64,000 nt of DNA from Chimonanthus salicifolius (lineage: Eukaryota; Streptophyta; Magnoliopsida; Laurales; Calycanthaceae): assembly GCA_013350335.1 (NCBI GenBank), contig CM023540.1, positions 18,357,828-18,421,827 of the forward strand, given 5' to 3'. The position numbers and the translations under genes were made by a program. Of this stretch, positions 1-10,836 are shown piece by piece. Under the pieces are notes generated by a model that saw nothing but the letters and a program-made list of their open reading frames with translations, made no database searches and was not told where the DNA came from. The first letter of the stretch is position 1. Every line of letters begins with the position of its first letter.

Positions 1-1849
1 AACCATCTTGCTCAATAGCATTCAACCAATTTTTAATGGTTCGTTCTCTTATTTATCATCACAGAAAATTAACTTAATCATAGCATAACTTACATAGCAG
101 TAAAATTTATCAACTCTTTTCTCGTAGAAAAGATGTTAGGCTTGAAATCCCAAATACTAGAAAGAGCTTGGATCAGATCAGTGTTATCTAGTTCTCATAA
201 TAAAGTTTGGCATATAATAACTCCAACAATGCCCTCTTTATTCCCATCCCTAACTAAAATGGAAGATACATTTGTGTCTCCTGCCTATAATTTCCATCAA
301 ATGATAACCCACACACCAGTGTGCCTCGTATTACCCTACACAACTTGCTGTGAGGCTCACCATTTGGGGTGACAATGAATTCATTGGAAAGGTCTTTCAT
401 TAAGTATGCAGTCCGACAGAAATTACTTTGAGTGATTCGATGAAGTCATATTTTATAAGCACTTAAACATTTGATCAGTTCAGATTATTATTTTAATATT
501 TACTTCAAAAACATGACTTGATTGATCTAATTAAAGTGATTTTTGTTGTGTCATATTCAAAGAAAAACTTTTGTAATGCACCTACTACTAACCCATTCGA
601 TGAATTGCATTCGTAGGTTTGCTTGTAAAACGCTGCACACCACTGTGTGGGTGATAATTTCACTTACATTATAGGCCCATCTAAACATGCCATTTTCTAC
701 AAATTGACTTCAAGTAGCAAGATTGGACTTGTATAAATGGTTGGGCTTGGGCCCTTGCCAGCTTAAAACTGACTTTTGAACACCCTCAATTTATCTTTTT
801 TTTTAATGGAACTAGATATCACTAAGAAAAAAGAGAAAGTACAAATTAAAAAAGAACAACTAATGCAAACAGGGAAGACGATAAGATCCTCTTCGAGGCT
901 CAGCTCCTGATCTATGTTGGGGATGTTTTTGGGGATTTTTATCTATTACTTTGAACTTTGCTGCCGGTGGACCACTATTTACCTGAAGGATTTGACCCAA
1001 AACAGAAGAGCATGGATTCAAAATTGGAATATATGATCAATGATTGGATCATTTTTTTTTTACTGAAGGTATCCAAGCATCTAACCCTACTAATCCTTCA
1101 GGGCATGTGAAAACTTCTCAATCTCAAACAATGAGTAAAGCTATGGGGAGTAGCCCATTGGAGTTGAGCATGAGTCGAACACAAGACTCTCACTTCCTGA
1201 GACAGTCTGGGTTTAGACCTCAATTATTTCTTTCGATAGTTGATGCTGGATTCTTATAATTCGATGAACCCCATTACAAATGTTTCTTTAGGAACTTCAA
1301 GTATAAAGTGGTATAGATTACATGGAATTAGATATTTTACAGTATAAAACTTGTTTTGAAGAATCTCTGTGTACCATAGTTCCTCTCTCATTTTCTCCAT
1401 TTTCGACCAGAAACATATACTTCAAATTAGTTAGAGGTGCAGCTCCAACAGATCCATTGTGATAATGGAAACCTGAGTTGTGAATACCCTTTTGTTAGTT
1501 TGATGAAAACCCACATCTGCTGCTTCCATTTTCATTGTATGATTGTGTTAGGCTCTTTGGAGTCTGATAATCAGAGGTGTACTATCAATCCAACATGTTT
1601 TGTCAATCCGACATGTTTTGTCGATACGACCTGCACTATTGCGAGTCGAACATAATGGATCGGTTGAATACGTGGATGTATCGAAAGAAAACCACGTAAA
1701 ATCTTTGAGCTGTGGTTTACTTTTCTTTTCTTAATTTCTCTTTTCTATTTTTTCGATATTACTATGTGTGGTGGAGAAGGCAATTTTCTCCCAACAGATT
1801 ACTTGAGATTCATGTTGTCTTTATATTAATTTTGTTTTATTGGCAATAG
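1..1849 (+). other. Probable intron or upstream part of the MATE gene; no exon recognised
   Basis: No MATE-like reading was found in this stretch on the + strand, so it is probably the intron before the exon at 1850, with the earlier exons off the left edge. It is AT-rich with oligo-T tracts (for example 1052-1060). Around 1150-1220 there is an antisense tRNA-like stretch (reverse-strand TTCGACTC box B-like core) that resembles the SINE heads seen elsewhere in the window. Confidence 0.5.
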
Positions 1850-1968
1850 GAGTTGCTGTGGGTGCTGGCTGGCAAAGTACTGTGGCATATGTGAACATTG
1901 GTTGCTACTATGTGATAGGGATTCCTTTTGGACTTTTGCTGGCTTATGTGGCCCATCTCCAAGTCAAA
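1850..1968 (+). CDS. MATE gene, third-last exon
   Basis: The acceptor is AG at 1848-1849 and the donor GT at 1969-1970. The first base completes a split Gly codon; 40 codons read from GVAVGAGWQ to the hydrophobic GIPFGLLLAYVAHLQVK. This is the helix 11 segment of MATE transporters, conserved almost word for word across plant DTX proteins. Confidence 0.88.
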
Positions 1969-4900
1969 GTAAGAAACAACAACACAACAATGTTATTTTA
2001 TTCCCCCAAAAGCATCAAAATATTCAGACTCTTCATCTCATACTAATAGGCTGGCCCATTATAAACCATCCATGACCCAAATTTCACTTGAAGGCTATGT
2101 CGCAAATGATATGATAGTTCCTTTGAATTAGTATTTTAAGTTATGGCCATTCCATGGCTGACACATCTTATATGAGAATGGGGTTTGGATCATTGGACTG
2201 AAAGTCCGAAGAGCCCAACCCTTAAATAGAGCTTTGGCCCTAATTTGCAGACCAGATCCAAGCTTGGGATAGTACATGTTCCCAAAATAGAGACCTTAAT
2301 CTTCTCCTTTTTTAATCTATTATTGTTAGGCCCACCTAAATGCACTGAAACGCTTAAAGAATGAAGAATGAAAAGACCATTGTGGAAAAAAATGAATGAA
2401 TGAAAAGACCATTGTGATTCTGTTTGGATGAGGAAAAGTGAGAAACTTATCCTAAGTTCTTCTATTTGGATCTCTTTTGTATGAGAAAGTGGGCCCACAC
2501 GAAGCCAAACTTCTCCCCCAACGGAAGATGTTATTCTTTACCTCCTGCAACGAAAACATCTTCTTCTCTTGTTGTGGAGAAGATGGTGTCTTTGGAACCT
2601 ATGACTTGGGCTACACATGGTCATGCTTTTATTTTCTTTACTTTTTGGAGTTTAATAAAAAAAATTAAATTGTGGGATTGAAATTTCATTTCAAACTTGA
2701 CCGATGGGTCAAATTTTACCACTTGATCTTAATGGTCAAAACTCACCAGGTGTCATTCCTTCTTTATCAAAGACGCTTGATGATTTCTACTACTAAAATC
2801 AAGTGGCAAAATTTTGACTTTTCATATTAAACTCAGTCCACATGTCGAGCTTGAAATGTTCTTTCAATCCCACTGAATATCTTTTAAGAATCCATAATTT
2901 TTTAAAAGCATAAAAAAGTCCATTATACAACTCATATAAGCGTTACTATACTCTCCGTCTAATGTCATTTAAATTACTAATCTCTAGGAGAACCTCAAGG
3001 AGCAGAGATTCTCCAGATCACCTCCTTGAATGTTCATAAATCTTGGAATTCAAATTAATGTTTCATATAGGGTTAAAAAAATGTGGTTTCTTGACTTGAA
3101 ATTAAATCATGTTAAAAGCGCAATAGATGCCAATTTCTGTTGTGTATATATTCATACGGATTGGTAAGCATAAATGGTTTGGATTGAGATGAAGTATGAC
3201 TGAGCTCTCTGTTTTAGGACCATTTGTTGTAAACCTTAAGACTTGTGGTAGCATAGGCCTCAAGCTTGGGATCCAACTTTCTGCTACATATAAAGCCCAT
3301 GTAGGAAATGGGCTTCCCTAGGGAATTTGTTCTAAGCTTGGACTTTGTGTAGGCTCAACCCAACCATGGCCCCTTCCCATTCCCAATGTTGTAACCCAAA
3401 AATTCAGGAGTTCAGGAACTTGTTTTAGTCTTATTAAGTCCACCAATTTGTCGTTTTTTTTTTTTTTTCCTTTTTAAAATTTGTTCTTGGGGTTTTCTCT
3501 CTTCCATTCACTTATTTACTTATTAATTTCTTTATACATTTTGACTCAGGGTATTTGGATTGGAATGACTGTTGGCGTTGCAGCACAAACTCTTGTACTA
3601 ATTTACCTAACTTGGAAAACGGATTGGGATCTTCAGGTAGAGCCCAACTCATTTATCAATTATCATATCTAAAAGATAGAAAAAGTTATCTAGTATTTTT
3701 TTTTTCTCTGCAATAATATTGGTAAAATATCAAAAAATGCATTTCTATATCTTAATTTTTGCATTAATTCTTACTTTATATTTGGTGCATTAGCCAAAAA
3801 AAAAAAATTCCTTCAACGCTTGTTGCTGCTACAGTTTTCTTTTATACAAGGCTTGTGGATGGTTTTGTGTATCCATGGGACTAGTCTCAACTCCAATGTG
3901 GGTGGCGATACCCATTTTATCAAAAAAAAAAAAAAAACCTTGAGAACCTCTTGTAACAATTTTAATCCTTTCAACAAATCCATCCTAAAGTCCTAACAAG
4001 GAAATATGTCGAAACCCATATTGTAGTCCATCTATGATTCCTATCATCAACAACTTAAACATTATCGATTCATATATAACTTTTTAATTATCAAATCATT
4101 CTTTAAGGGCATTGATATTTACACGGCAACTTTCTTTTAAGATACACGGGATCTACTTTCTTAATTGAAATTCTGATTTTACCCAGTTGCTCATTGCTGC
4201 ATCATTTTCCATTATGTCTTTGTTCCTCTTTCAAACAGCAGCAGCTTCCATTTCTCTCTCTTTTCCTTCTTTCTCTTCTCTCTCGCCTCCTCCAGCTCTC
4301 TCTCTCTCCCCTCTCCCTCTCTTCTGTATTTTTTTTTTAAATTCTCACATAAACAACTTGCAATGAGTGCACCTCCTACGCTGTGCTTGAAGGTGTCCTT
4401 GTGAACCATGGGCTAAGTCGCCCCCAAGTGTTTCCACACTGGCAAGGAAAAGGAAGGGATGAACGACTGGGAGGTGAGGATGTGTTTGCACGCTCAAGGG
4501 CGAATGGAGGGCAGGGGTTTGTTCGAATCTGGAATCTGGGAGGATGGGTGAACAACGGCAGGTGTTGATTGAATGGTTCAATCAAGAGGTTCTAGCAGGG
4601 GACGACTGCAACTCTGGAGCAGGCCTGGGATTGGAAGCAGAGGAGCAAGATAGATCAGATGAAGAGTTCTGGAAGGCTGCAGCTGTGGACGAATAGGTGG
4701 CAGGTAGCAACGGTGACGTTCTGTAGCAGGGTAGGCAGAGGGTGGCTGTTGGGTTGTTCTCGGGTCGAATCGAATAAGGGCTTGTCCCTATGTAGACTCG
4801 GCAACAGCTGGATGATGTCTCGTTCAGCATAGATGTTGCCAGATGAGAGGTAGTTCCTGGCAGCAGTAGGAATCACCGTTCCTGTCTGACGAGGGAAAAG

Positions 4901-6244
4901 AGAGAAAAGAGAGGAGAGGGAGCAAAGGAGATCACCATCTCAACTACTAATTTCACCCCCCCCCCCCCCCCCCCCCCAAAAAAACAGACCCTAAGGATAA
5001 GGCTCTCCGTATACCAAGAAGTTCTGCCTCATTAGATTATTTAGACCCCACAGATTCTGAAAAGACAACAATAATGGAACTCAAATGGTCCCGAAGAACG
5101 CCCCCAATCCCAGCCGGACCTGGTTTACCTTTCGAGGCCCCATCAACATTAAACTTAAACACACCACAAGCTGGAGGAGACCAGTTAACCTTCGTCCTTA
5201 CTTTCTTCGGTCTATTATTTAAGCAACCCTCCCAAGCTTGGAATAAATCATTGGCTTTAATGTCCTTGAATTCCTTATTAGCACAGAGCCAACCACATAA
5301 TCTCTATTTCCCCTTATGAGAGATACCATTAAAATCCGCATTCAACCCTTCGAAGACCCTTAAATTCCTTTCCTTCCAAATTGACCATACTACCACGGAG
5401 GGAATTAAGTTCTAAGCAATCTTCTTCCTATCTCTTAATCCAGATATGAATGAGCCAGTACTCCATAACCCCTTCCAACGTTCCAGGACAAATCCAAGAT
5501 ACTCCCATAAGCTCCAAGAAAAAACTCCAAAGTCTCCACGTCACTGGGCATGTGATTAGGAGGTGATCGATAGACTCGTCCTCCAGCTCGCATAGTGGGC
5601 ACTTAGCATCACCCTCCTCCAATAATAGACCTCTTCTCCTAAGTTCCACTCTAGTCAAAATCTTCTTCTTCGTACAACACCAAGTAAACATTTGGACTCT
5701 AGGGGGAGCCAAGGATTTTCAGATAAGAGTCTTAGAGATCACAGGACCAATCAAGCTGTGGGAAACTGCCTCTACTAAGGATTTGACTGAAAAAAGACTA
5801 GACGAGTCTCCCATCCAAACAAGCTCATCATCGCAGTGTAAGTCCATCGGAAAATCTTTCAACATCACTTTTAGATCATTTAAGCTTTCAACCTCAAAAC
5901 CTCTAAGGTCTCTCCTAAAATCAAAATGCCACAACCCCCCTTGATTGTTAGCACAGAATACATCTCCCACTAGAGCCTGCTTATTCCTGGAAGCTCTAAA
6001 TAATCTAGAGAATCTCTCTTTCAAGGGTGCAGCCTAGGTCTTGTAATGTAAGAATACTTGATGTCAATTTTCCTACCATGGGCACTAGATTCTTTGTGAT
6101 TACGAATTTCCGATGGCTGGTTTTTTATTATACAAAATTGTCATTGGATTATCTACTTGTGCCTCCAGCTTACTAATGCATCTTATGAAACCAAACTACC
6201 TAACATGTACCTAAGAGAAAAGATGTGTGGATTTTTACTTTTAA

Positions 6245-6290
<46 letters not shown>

Positions 6291-6585
6291 CTTATTTTCC
6301 TGCATTACCCAATATGCTAATGCACATTAGTTTCTTAAAAATAGTAAAAGTTTGGTATTGACATTTAATCCATGATTACACATGAGGACTCTCTAAAGTT
6401 AAAATAAGAATTTCTAAAATGAATTATTTTTACTAATGTCAAATTTAAATAATAAAGTTAAGATTTGGATGATGATTATTATGACAAATTTGTGCTGATG
6501 TTATTTTGTGCAGATACGAAAAGTGACATCCCATCTCGATGGATGGTTTTTGCCTGAAACAAATGACAATAGCTCGGGAGCTTAG
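1850..6585 (+). CDS. MATE/DTX family multidrug exporter, 3' part (last three exons)
   Basis: These are the C-terminal 92 or so codons of a MATE (DETOXIFICATION) transporter, a 12-helix membrane antiporter that exports organic cations, flavonoids or xenobiotics in exchange for H+ or Na+. Joined exons are 1850-1968, 3550-3636 and 6514-6585. The reading contains the family hallmarks GVAVGAGWQ followed by VNIGCYYVIGIPFGLLL (helix 11 region), then GIWIGMTVGVAAQT (helix 12) and a short hydrophilic tail starting at TWKTDW. The tail ends at TAG 6583-6585 after a final exon of 23 codons. All visible junctions are AG/GT and keep frame. Plant MATEs are usually about 480-520 residues, so most of the protein, including any start codon, must be left of the window or in exons not recognised in 1-1849. 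Subfamily and substrate cannot be told from this part. Confidence 0.9.
1969..3549 (+). other. Intron of the MATE gene
   Basis: A 1.58-kb GT-AG intron without recognisable coding sequence. It holds a small direct repeat at about 2380-2420 (two copies of TGAAAAGACCATTGTG) and an oligo-T tract near 3454-3468 ahead of the acceptor. Confidence 0.7.
3550..3636 (+). CDS. MATE gene, second-last exon
   Basis: Twenty-nine whole codons lie between the acceptor AG at 3548-3549 and the donor GT at 3637-3638. The reading GIWIGMTVGVAAQTLVLIYL is the last transmembrane helix of a MATE protein, followed by TWKTDWDLQ. Phase 0 at both ends. Confidence 0.88.
3855..3950 (+). repeat. SINE 3' tail with poly(A)
   Basis: The stretch reads GCTTGTGGATGGTTTTGTG, then TATCCATGGGACTAGTCTCA, CTCCAATGTGGGTGGCGATA and a poly(A) of about 16. 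The same ordered words recur at 58255-58325 (GGATTAGTCTCACCTCCAAT, GAGGATACCC, A-rich end). Two dispersed copies sharing the 3' module and ending in A indicate a tRNA-derived SINE family. Confidence 0.55.
4957..4984 (+). repeat. Poly-C run followed by A7
   Basis: About 23 consecutive C then AAAAAAA, at the 3' edge of the antisense LINE remnant. Runs of this length are prone to replication slippage and base-calling error. Confidence 0.8.
4985..6040 (-). mobile_element. Antisense LINE (non-LTR retrotransposon) remnant: zf-RVT and RNase H
   Basis: On the minus strand, 5712-5428 reads a zinc-knuckle-like zf-RVT segment (CPLCELEDESIDHLLITCP), the domain that follows reverse transcriptase in plant L1 LINEs. 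6024-5719 reads the upstream linker with WHFDFRRDL and SSLFSVKSL. Further 3', about 5165-4990, RNase H starts with FNVDGASKGKPGPAGIGG. The frames are broken by stops, so the copy is dead, and reverse transcriptase itself is missing (5'-truncated). No poly(A) tail is seen; the copy stops at the poly-C run. Confidence 0.8.
6248..6291 (+). repeat. (TA)n microsatellite and oligo-T
   Basis: About 13 TA units directly followed by 16 or so T, in the MATE intron about 220 bp before the last exon. Confidence 0.85.
6514..6585 (+). CDS. MATE gene, last coding exon
   Basis: The acceptor is TTTTGTGCAG ending at 6513. Twenty-three codons and a TAG stop encode a soluble tail (IRKVTSHLDGWFLPETNDN). The length and charge pattern fit the cytosolic C-terminus of plant MATEs. 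The weakly conserved tail makes this exon the least certain of the three, but frame and splice site agree. Confidence 0.75.
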   Translation: MRKVTSHLDGWFLPETNDNSSGA

Positions 6586-9502
6586 AGAAACAATGCAAGT
6601 CCATTGCATTTAGAGTCTGAAATTTGTATTTTTGATGGATGATTCCATCAAATGATCAATTGGGAATGATTTCTATTTATGCATGACATGAGTAATCAAT
6701 GCATTATCATTATAAGAATACAATAGAAGTGGTGAGACTAATACCGTAGATGCATGAAATTACCTATATGTCTTGAGTATCAGATAAATTCAGGAGGAAT
6801 TGAACTTGAGTTTTATTCTAATTTTAAAGGTTTAGATCAATTGAATTATATATCAACTAATTCAATTATATAAACATTCAATCTCATTTCATTAAATTAC
6901 TTCAAAAAAAACTCAAAATCAAGATTATCTTAAAGCAAATATCAAGAAAATGGCAAAAAATAATTGAAAATGGACAAATCTAAAGAAAAAGAAGGGTGGA
7001 ATGAAAGCATATCTTTCACACATTAAGAACTTGTTTTTAAACCTTTTTCTAAAGCCATCAAACTAAAGCAACATCAATACAATACGACCGTCAAATGATG
7101 TGTATCAACCAATACTATAATTATTCGACCAATTTAATATATATTAACCAACATGTATTGAACCTAATCAAATCAAACACATTTTATGACCTCAACTCTT
7201 AGCTCATTGTTAAGATGTGAATTCGATTGAAGTCATTCAACCAAGATGATGAAGTCAACCTCAATTCCAAGTCAAAGGTTTCAAGAAGTGTTGGAATTCC
7301 CAACTAAATTTGCATATAGACAATTTTACGGTCATCAAGCCTAAAATGTCCAACCTTAAATCTTATCAAGAGTGAATTCTGCTAGAAAGCCAAATAGAAC
7401 GACCATTCAATTTTTTTTTTTTTAATATTTACTTTGTTAGATACACCCTTTGCCACTATAGATATGTGATGACTTGGAATATTATACAAAAAATTAGATT
7501 GACAGTGTTCTTTTAGTTTTTTGGATGAACAATTTTTTTTAACAATCATTTCAATCAATACAGTCTTATTCTTATATGGCTATATATACTTGCATTATAT
7601 ATGGTATCAAAGCCATGTTGTAAATGAAATTTAGAATTATTCTCTCTAATTCTTTATTTGCATTTTGGTGTAACTAAGGTTGAACAAGTTTCTTAGACTT
7701 AATTATCAATAGAGATTGTTTAAATCTAATTAAGGGACTTCAGTACTATTGGTTAGGGCCTCAACCCCTCTTTCGTTCTCTTTCTTTCTATCAATCTATC
7801 ATGCCTTCTCCCATTCTGACCCTCTCTTACTTTCCATTGCAAGCCTTCCATGAACTCGCACCTATATACCATAGGGACATTGCCCTTATGCAGGATCCCA
7901 TGCAAGAAGGCTATGTCATTGATAATCGATTTGTCAATCTCATGGGATTTCCTAAACGTTGAAAGAACTATTATTATGATGAAGACACATACACTTTCTA
8001 CACATCAAAGGCAGATAGAGATATCCAGATTTGTATGATCATGATTATGTCCAACCCATATTTGCTCCTTACCAATGTCCAATATGAGGAATAAAATCTA
8101 TTTTCTATTGAAGAAATCTACAAATGGGCTGCCTTTGTGTAAAACATTTGTGAAACAGACCTATATGTTTTTTTTTCAAGGATGAAAATGATGCAAATTA
8201 CTTAACAGATTCAGAAGAAAACTGTAAACAAGACAATTCATCTCAAGAATCGTTGAACGATGATCTGAAGCTTGCTTGTAGCTTTCCAAATCAAAGATGG
8301 AAATGTTCCAATCTCAAATGCTCCATATCTGCAATGTGATCACAATAGTAGATGCAAAAGGCCTCTGAAATCTGAAATTAGTGAAGTCTTTGTTTATCCA
8401 CTGTTCAAAATAATGAAACCCAAAACCCTAGAACCTCGAAGAGCCTCAACTTCATCTCTTTAAGGCAGTTCTTCTCTGTCCCTTATCCATACCCATATCT
8501 TAGAAGAAGCTACTCAGTATTCATTTGGTAAAGTCAGATTCCCTTTTAACCAAAATGGAAGACTCGTATGTAGTCTCACATTTTGGTGTTTGTTACTACA
8601 GTCAGTCCGTCGATCTGAAGTAAGTATGGTCGTCCAAAGACATAGGATTGCTCAGTCTTCCTTTTGTTTTCATGGAAGATCTCAAAAAATGGTGAGAGGG
8701 GATATAAGTTTAACCATATAGGGCATACGGATATCATTGTCAAACCACATGTCCACTATGAACTGGATGTCGAATATCTAACCATTATACTTTCTATATT
8801 CCAATTTAATTGTTTTCTATGAATTTTGAATTTGCCTCAAAATAGTTGTCTCATTTATATTAGAATAGTATAAAATGTGTTGAAAATGGATGAGATCAGA
8901 TGAACTAGCCTTATATAGATAGTTCCTTGAAAAATATAAATCTTTCAAATGATATGATTAAAATGAGGCATAAGCAATGGAAAGACATCAAAGTATGTGA
9001 ATTCTATGGGACTTTAAACCGTGATGGACGATTTGTTGTCCTCTCAAACAACACACTGTTGTTACGAGTGTCGTACCTAGCCTCCATGGTTTATAGTATG
9101 AATTCAAATCTTAGGTATATGAATACTTCCAAACTGGGTGTGTGCTACTATTGCATCAAGATGTATATTCAACTTTGTTTAGTCGACTATTTCTCGTTTA
9201 GGTTAAACTATAGTATCTTTATCCCCCCCTTAGTTACATGGTCAATCTTGAACTGTTTAATCATTAATGGTTAGTGAAGTCTTGAAAATTTCTTAGAGAT
9301 TTTCTAGTAGTACAGTAGTTTTTCTCTACCATCTAGAGTTTGAAAAAAAATAAAAAAGTGTCTTGCCTTCATTCTCACCTTCAATGCTAACATGCATCCC
9401 CTCAAAAATCCAAATATCTTTTCACTATTTTCAAAAAATGACATAGAAGTAAGCCGAACAACTCCAGCTAGTTTTGCTAATTAAAAGGCATGTCTATAAA
9501 AA
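6586..9502. other. Intergenic region; possible copia LTR end and primer-binding site
   Basis: No gene was recognised. At about 7434-7592 a sequence starting TGTTAGATAC precedes TATGGTATCAAAGCC (7602-7616), which resembles the initiator-Met tRNA primer-binding site of copia elements. This could be an LTR end plus leader, but the spacing is loose and no protein was recognised after it. The rest (7640-9480) is AT-rich with only short open frames and no family resemblance that I can name. Confidence 0.35.
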
Positions 9503-9778
9503 GGTAGCGATCCTCCCACCGATATTTTGTGTAATCCAACATATGTTTTAGTATATTGTCAATTTTACCCTTCATATGAACAGTAAAATTGGACCCTTCG
9601 TATAAACAGTAAAATTTCGGCTGGCCGATTTACTGTTCATGCTAATTTCGACGAGCCGATTTTACTATTCATGCGAAGGGTTGGTGAGCCCATTTTACTT
9701 TTTTTACGAATGGTAAAATTGACAATATTCTCAAATCCATATCTGGTTAAACAAACTTCCCGTGGGAGGATCGCTACC
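9503..9778. mobile_element. MITE, Mutator-like, 276 bp, with 10-bp target duplication
   Basis: The ends are inverted repeats, GGTAGCGATCCTCCCACCG on the left and CGTGGGAGGATCGCTACC on the right. The flanks are a perfect direct repeat TCTATAAAAA at 9493-9502 and 9779-9788. The interior has more inverted words built on GTAAAAT and TTTTAC. A 9-11-bp duplication is typical of Mutator-like elements, and the small size with no coding sequence makes it a MITE. Confidence 0.82.
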
Positions 9779-9839
9779 TCTATAAAAAACATAGGCAATA
9801 TGTGATGTGCCAAAAGGAAACCTTCATTTGAAGACCATA

Positions 9840-10060
9840 ATGAATAAAACCATAATTTAAAAACTCGAAAAATAACTCGGCTATGTCGGTCTGAGTTAAA
9901 CTCGATTTGATAGAATTTTAAATCAAACGAGTCAATAAGATCTCTTGAGTTTTTCTTAGATGAGTCAAGATACTCACTCTAGTTACTCAATTCAATAGGA
10001 TTTTGAGTCGAGTTCAAATTTTTAAATAATGATTAAAATTCAAATGGAATATATTAAAAA
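9840..10060. repeat. Dispersed repeat rich in ACTCGAGT-like palindromes
   Basis: The stretch is full of CGAGTT, AACTCG, GAGTCA and ACTCA words in both orientations (for example TTTTGAGTCGAGTTCAAAT). Similar words recur at 18730-18850 and 19290-19350, so this is likely a dispersed non-coding repeat. Ends were not resolved. Confidence 0.35.
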
Positions 10061-10394
10061 TATATTAACATATATTAAAATATAAAAAATAATATGAATT
10101 CTTATCATCTCAATTGTTGAAATAAGATAGCTTTGAAATTTTATTAAATCTCACACCAATTCCTGTACAATCTTCAAAAGTGGGAAAGAGAAATTAGACG
10201 GTGATGTGAAAAAAAGAATAAGAAAGAAAATTTATTAAAAAGGACAACTTACCATATAATAAACAAAAGTGCAGAAATAAAATTGATAGTAATTGAGAAA
10301 TGAGTTAAATCACGTTGAATACAATAAGAAAAAAAAAATGGAGAAAAAGAAAAACGGCTGCAAACATCACCGAGCATAGAGACCATTGATGTTA

Positions 10395-10585
10395 TGCTGC
10401 GTTCGATCAAGGGTAAATTTTACAGGAGTTAATGAGGGTTACCCTTGACTAAGAATTATCTTAAATAATATGATTTTTTTTTAAAAAGTAAGGATTTTCA
10501 AAAGTGAGAGAGTACGAGTTACCGAATAAAATTAATGAGGGGTAACACCCTCTTACCCTTGCAACCCTCATCCAAACGCCGCCCA
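10395..10585. mobile_element. MITE-like sequence upstream of the NLR gene
   Basis: The left side reads GCTGCGTTCGATCAAGGGTA and the right side ends TACCCTTGCAACCC then CATCCAAACGCCGCCCAG. The right end in reverse (GGCGGCGTTTGGATGAGGG) approximates the left end. The interior repeats GAGGGTTACCCTT and GAGGGGTAACACCC in opposite senses. This GGCGTTTGGAT type of end is common in plant DNA-transposon MITEs. It sits about 250 bp before the NLR start, so it may lie in the promoter. Exact ends and target duplication are not clear. Confidence 0.45.
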
Positions 10586-10836
10586 GTAAATGAGAGGGCT
10601 CTTGAACGATAATTAAGTAAATGTAATGGAGAGAGTTGTTAAAAGAAAAGAAAACAAAATTTTAAAAACTGTGGAAAAATTGGGGAACGTTAAAAAAAAA
10701 AAAAAAAACGACCAATCAATTCTCCCTCAAGTCAGTCCACCGTCCTCCTCCGCTAATGTCCCCTTGGGTGTTTCTCTGCTTCGTTCTCCATCCATGCGCT
10801 CTTTCAGAGGCGTTGAAGCGAGAGAGAGATTTGGCC

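Larger units (their letters stand above)
3637..6513 (+). other. Last intron of the MATE gene, with SINE and LINE remnants
   Basis: A 2.88-kb GT-AG intron. In order it contains a SINE 3' tail (about 3855-3945), CT-rich repeats (4245-4325), unrecognised sequence, a run of about 23 C (4957-4978), an antisense LINE remnant (about 4985-6040) and a TA microsatellite followed by oligo-T (6248-6291). Confidence 0.7.

Noticed and set aside
1437..1655. A 72-codon frame before the MATE exons, considered as a MATE exon
   Set aside because: No transmembrane or MATE motif, no conserved splice phase to the exon at 1850; the repeated CFVNPT words come from a short direct repeat.
10756..10836. In-frame upstream ATG extending the NLR by 27 residues
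   Set aside because: The added residues are unlike any CNL start, while MADALVSMLLENLES at 10837 is the standard family N-terminus.
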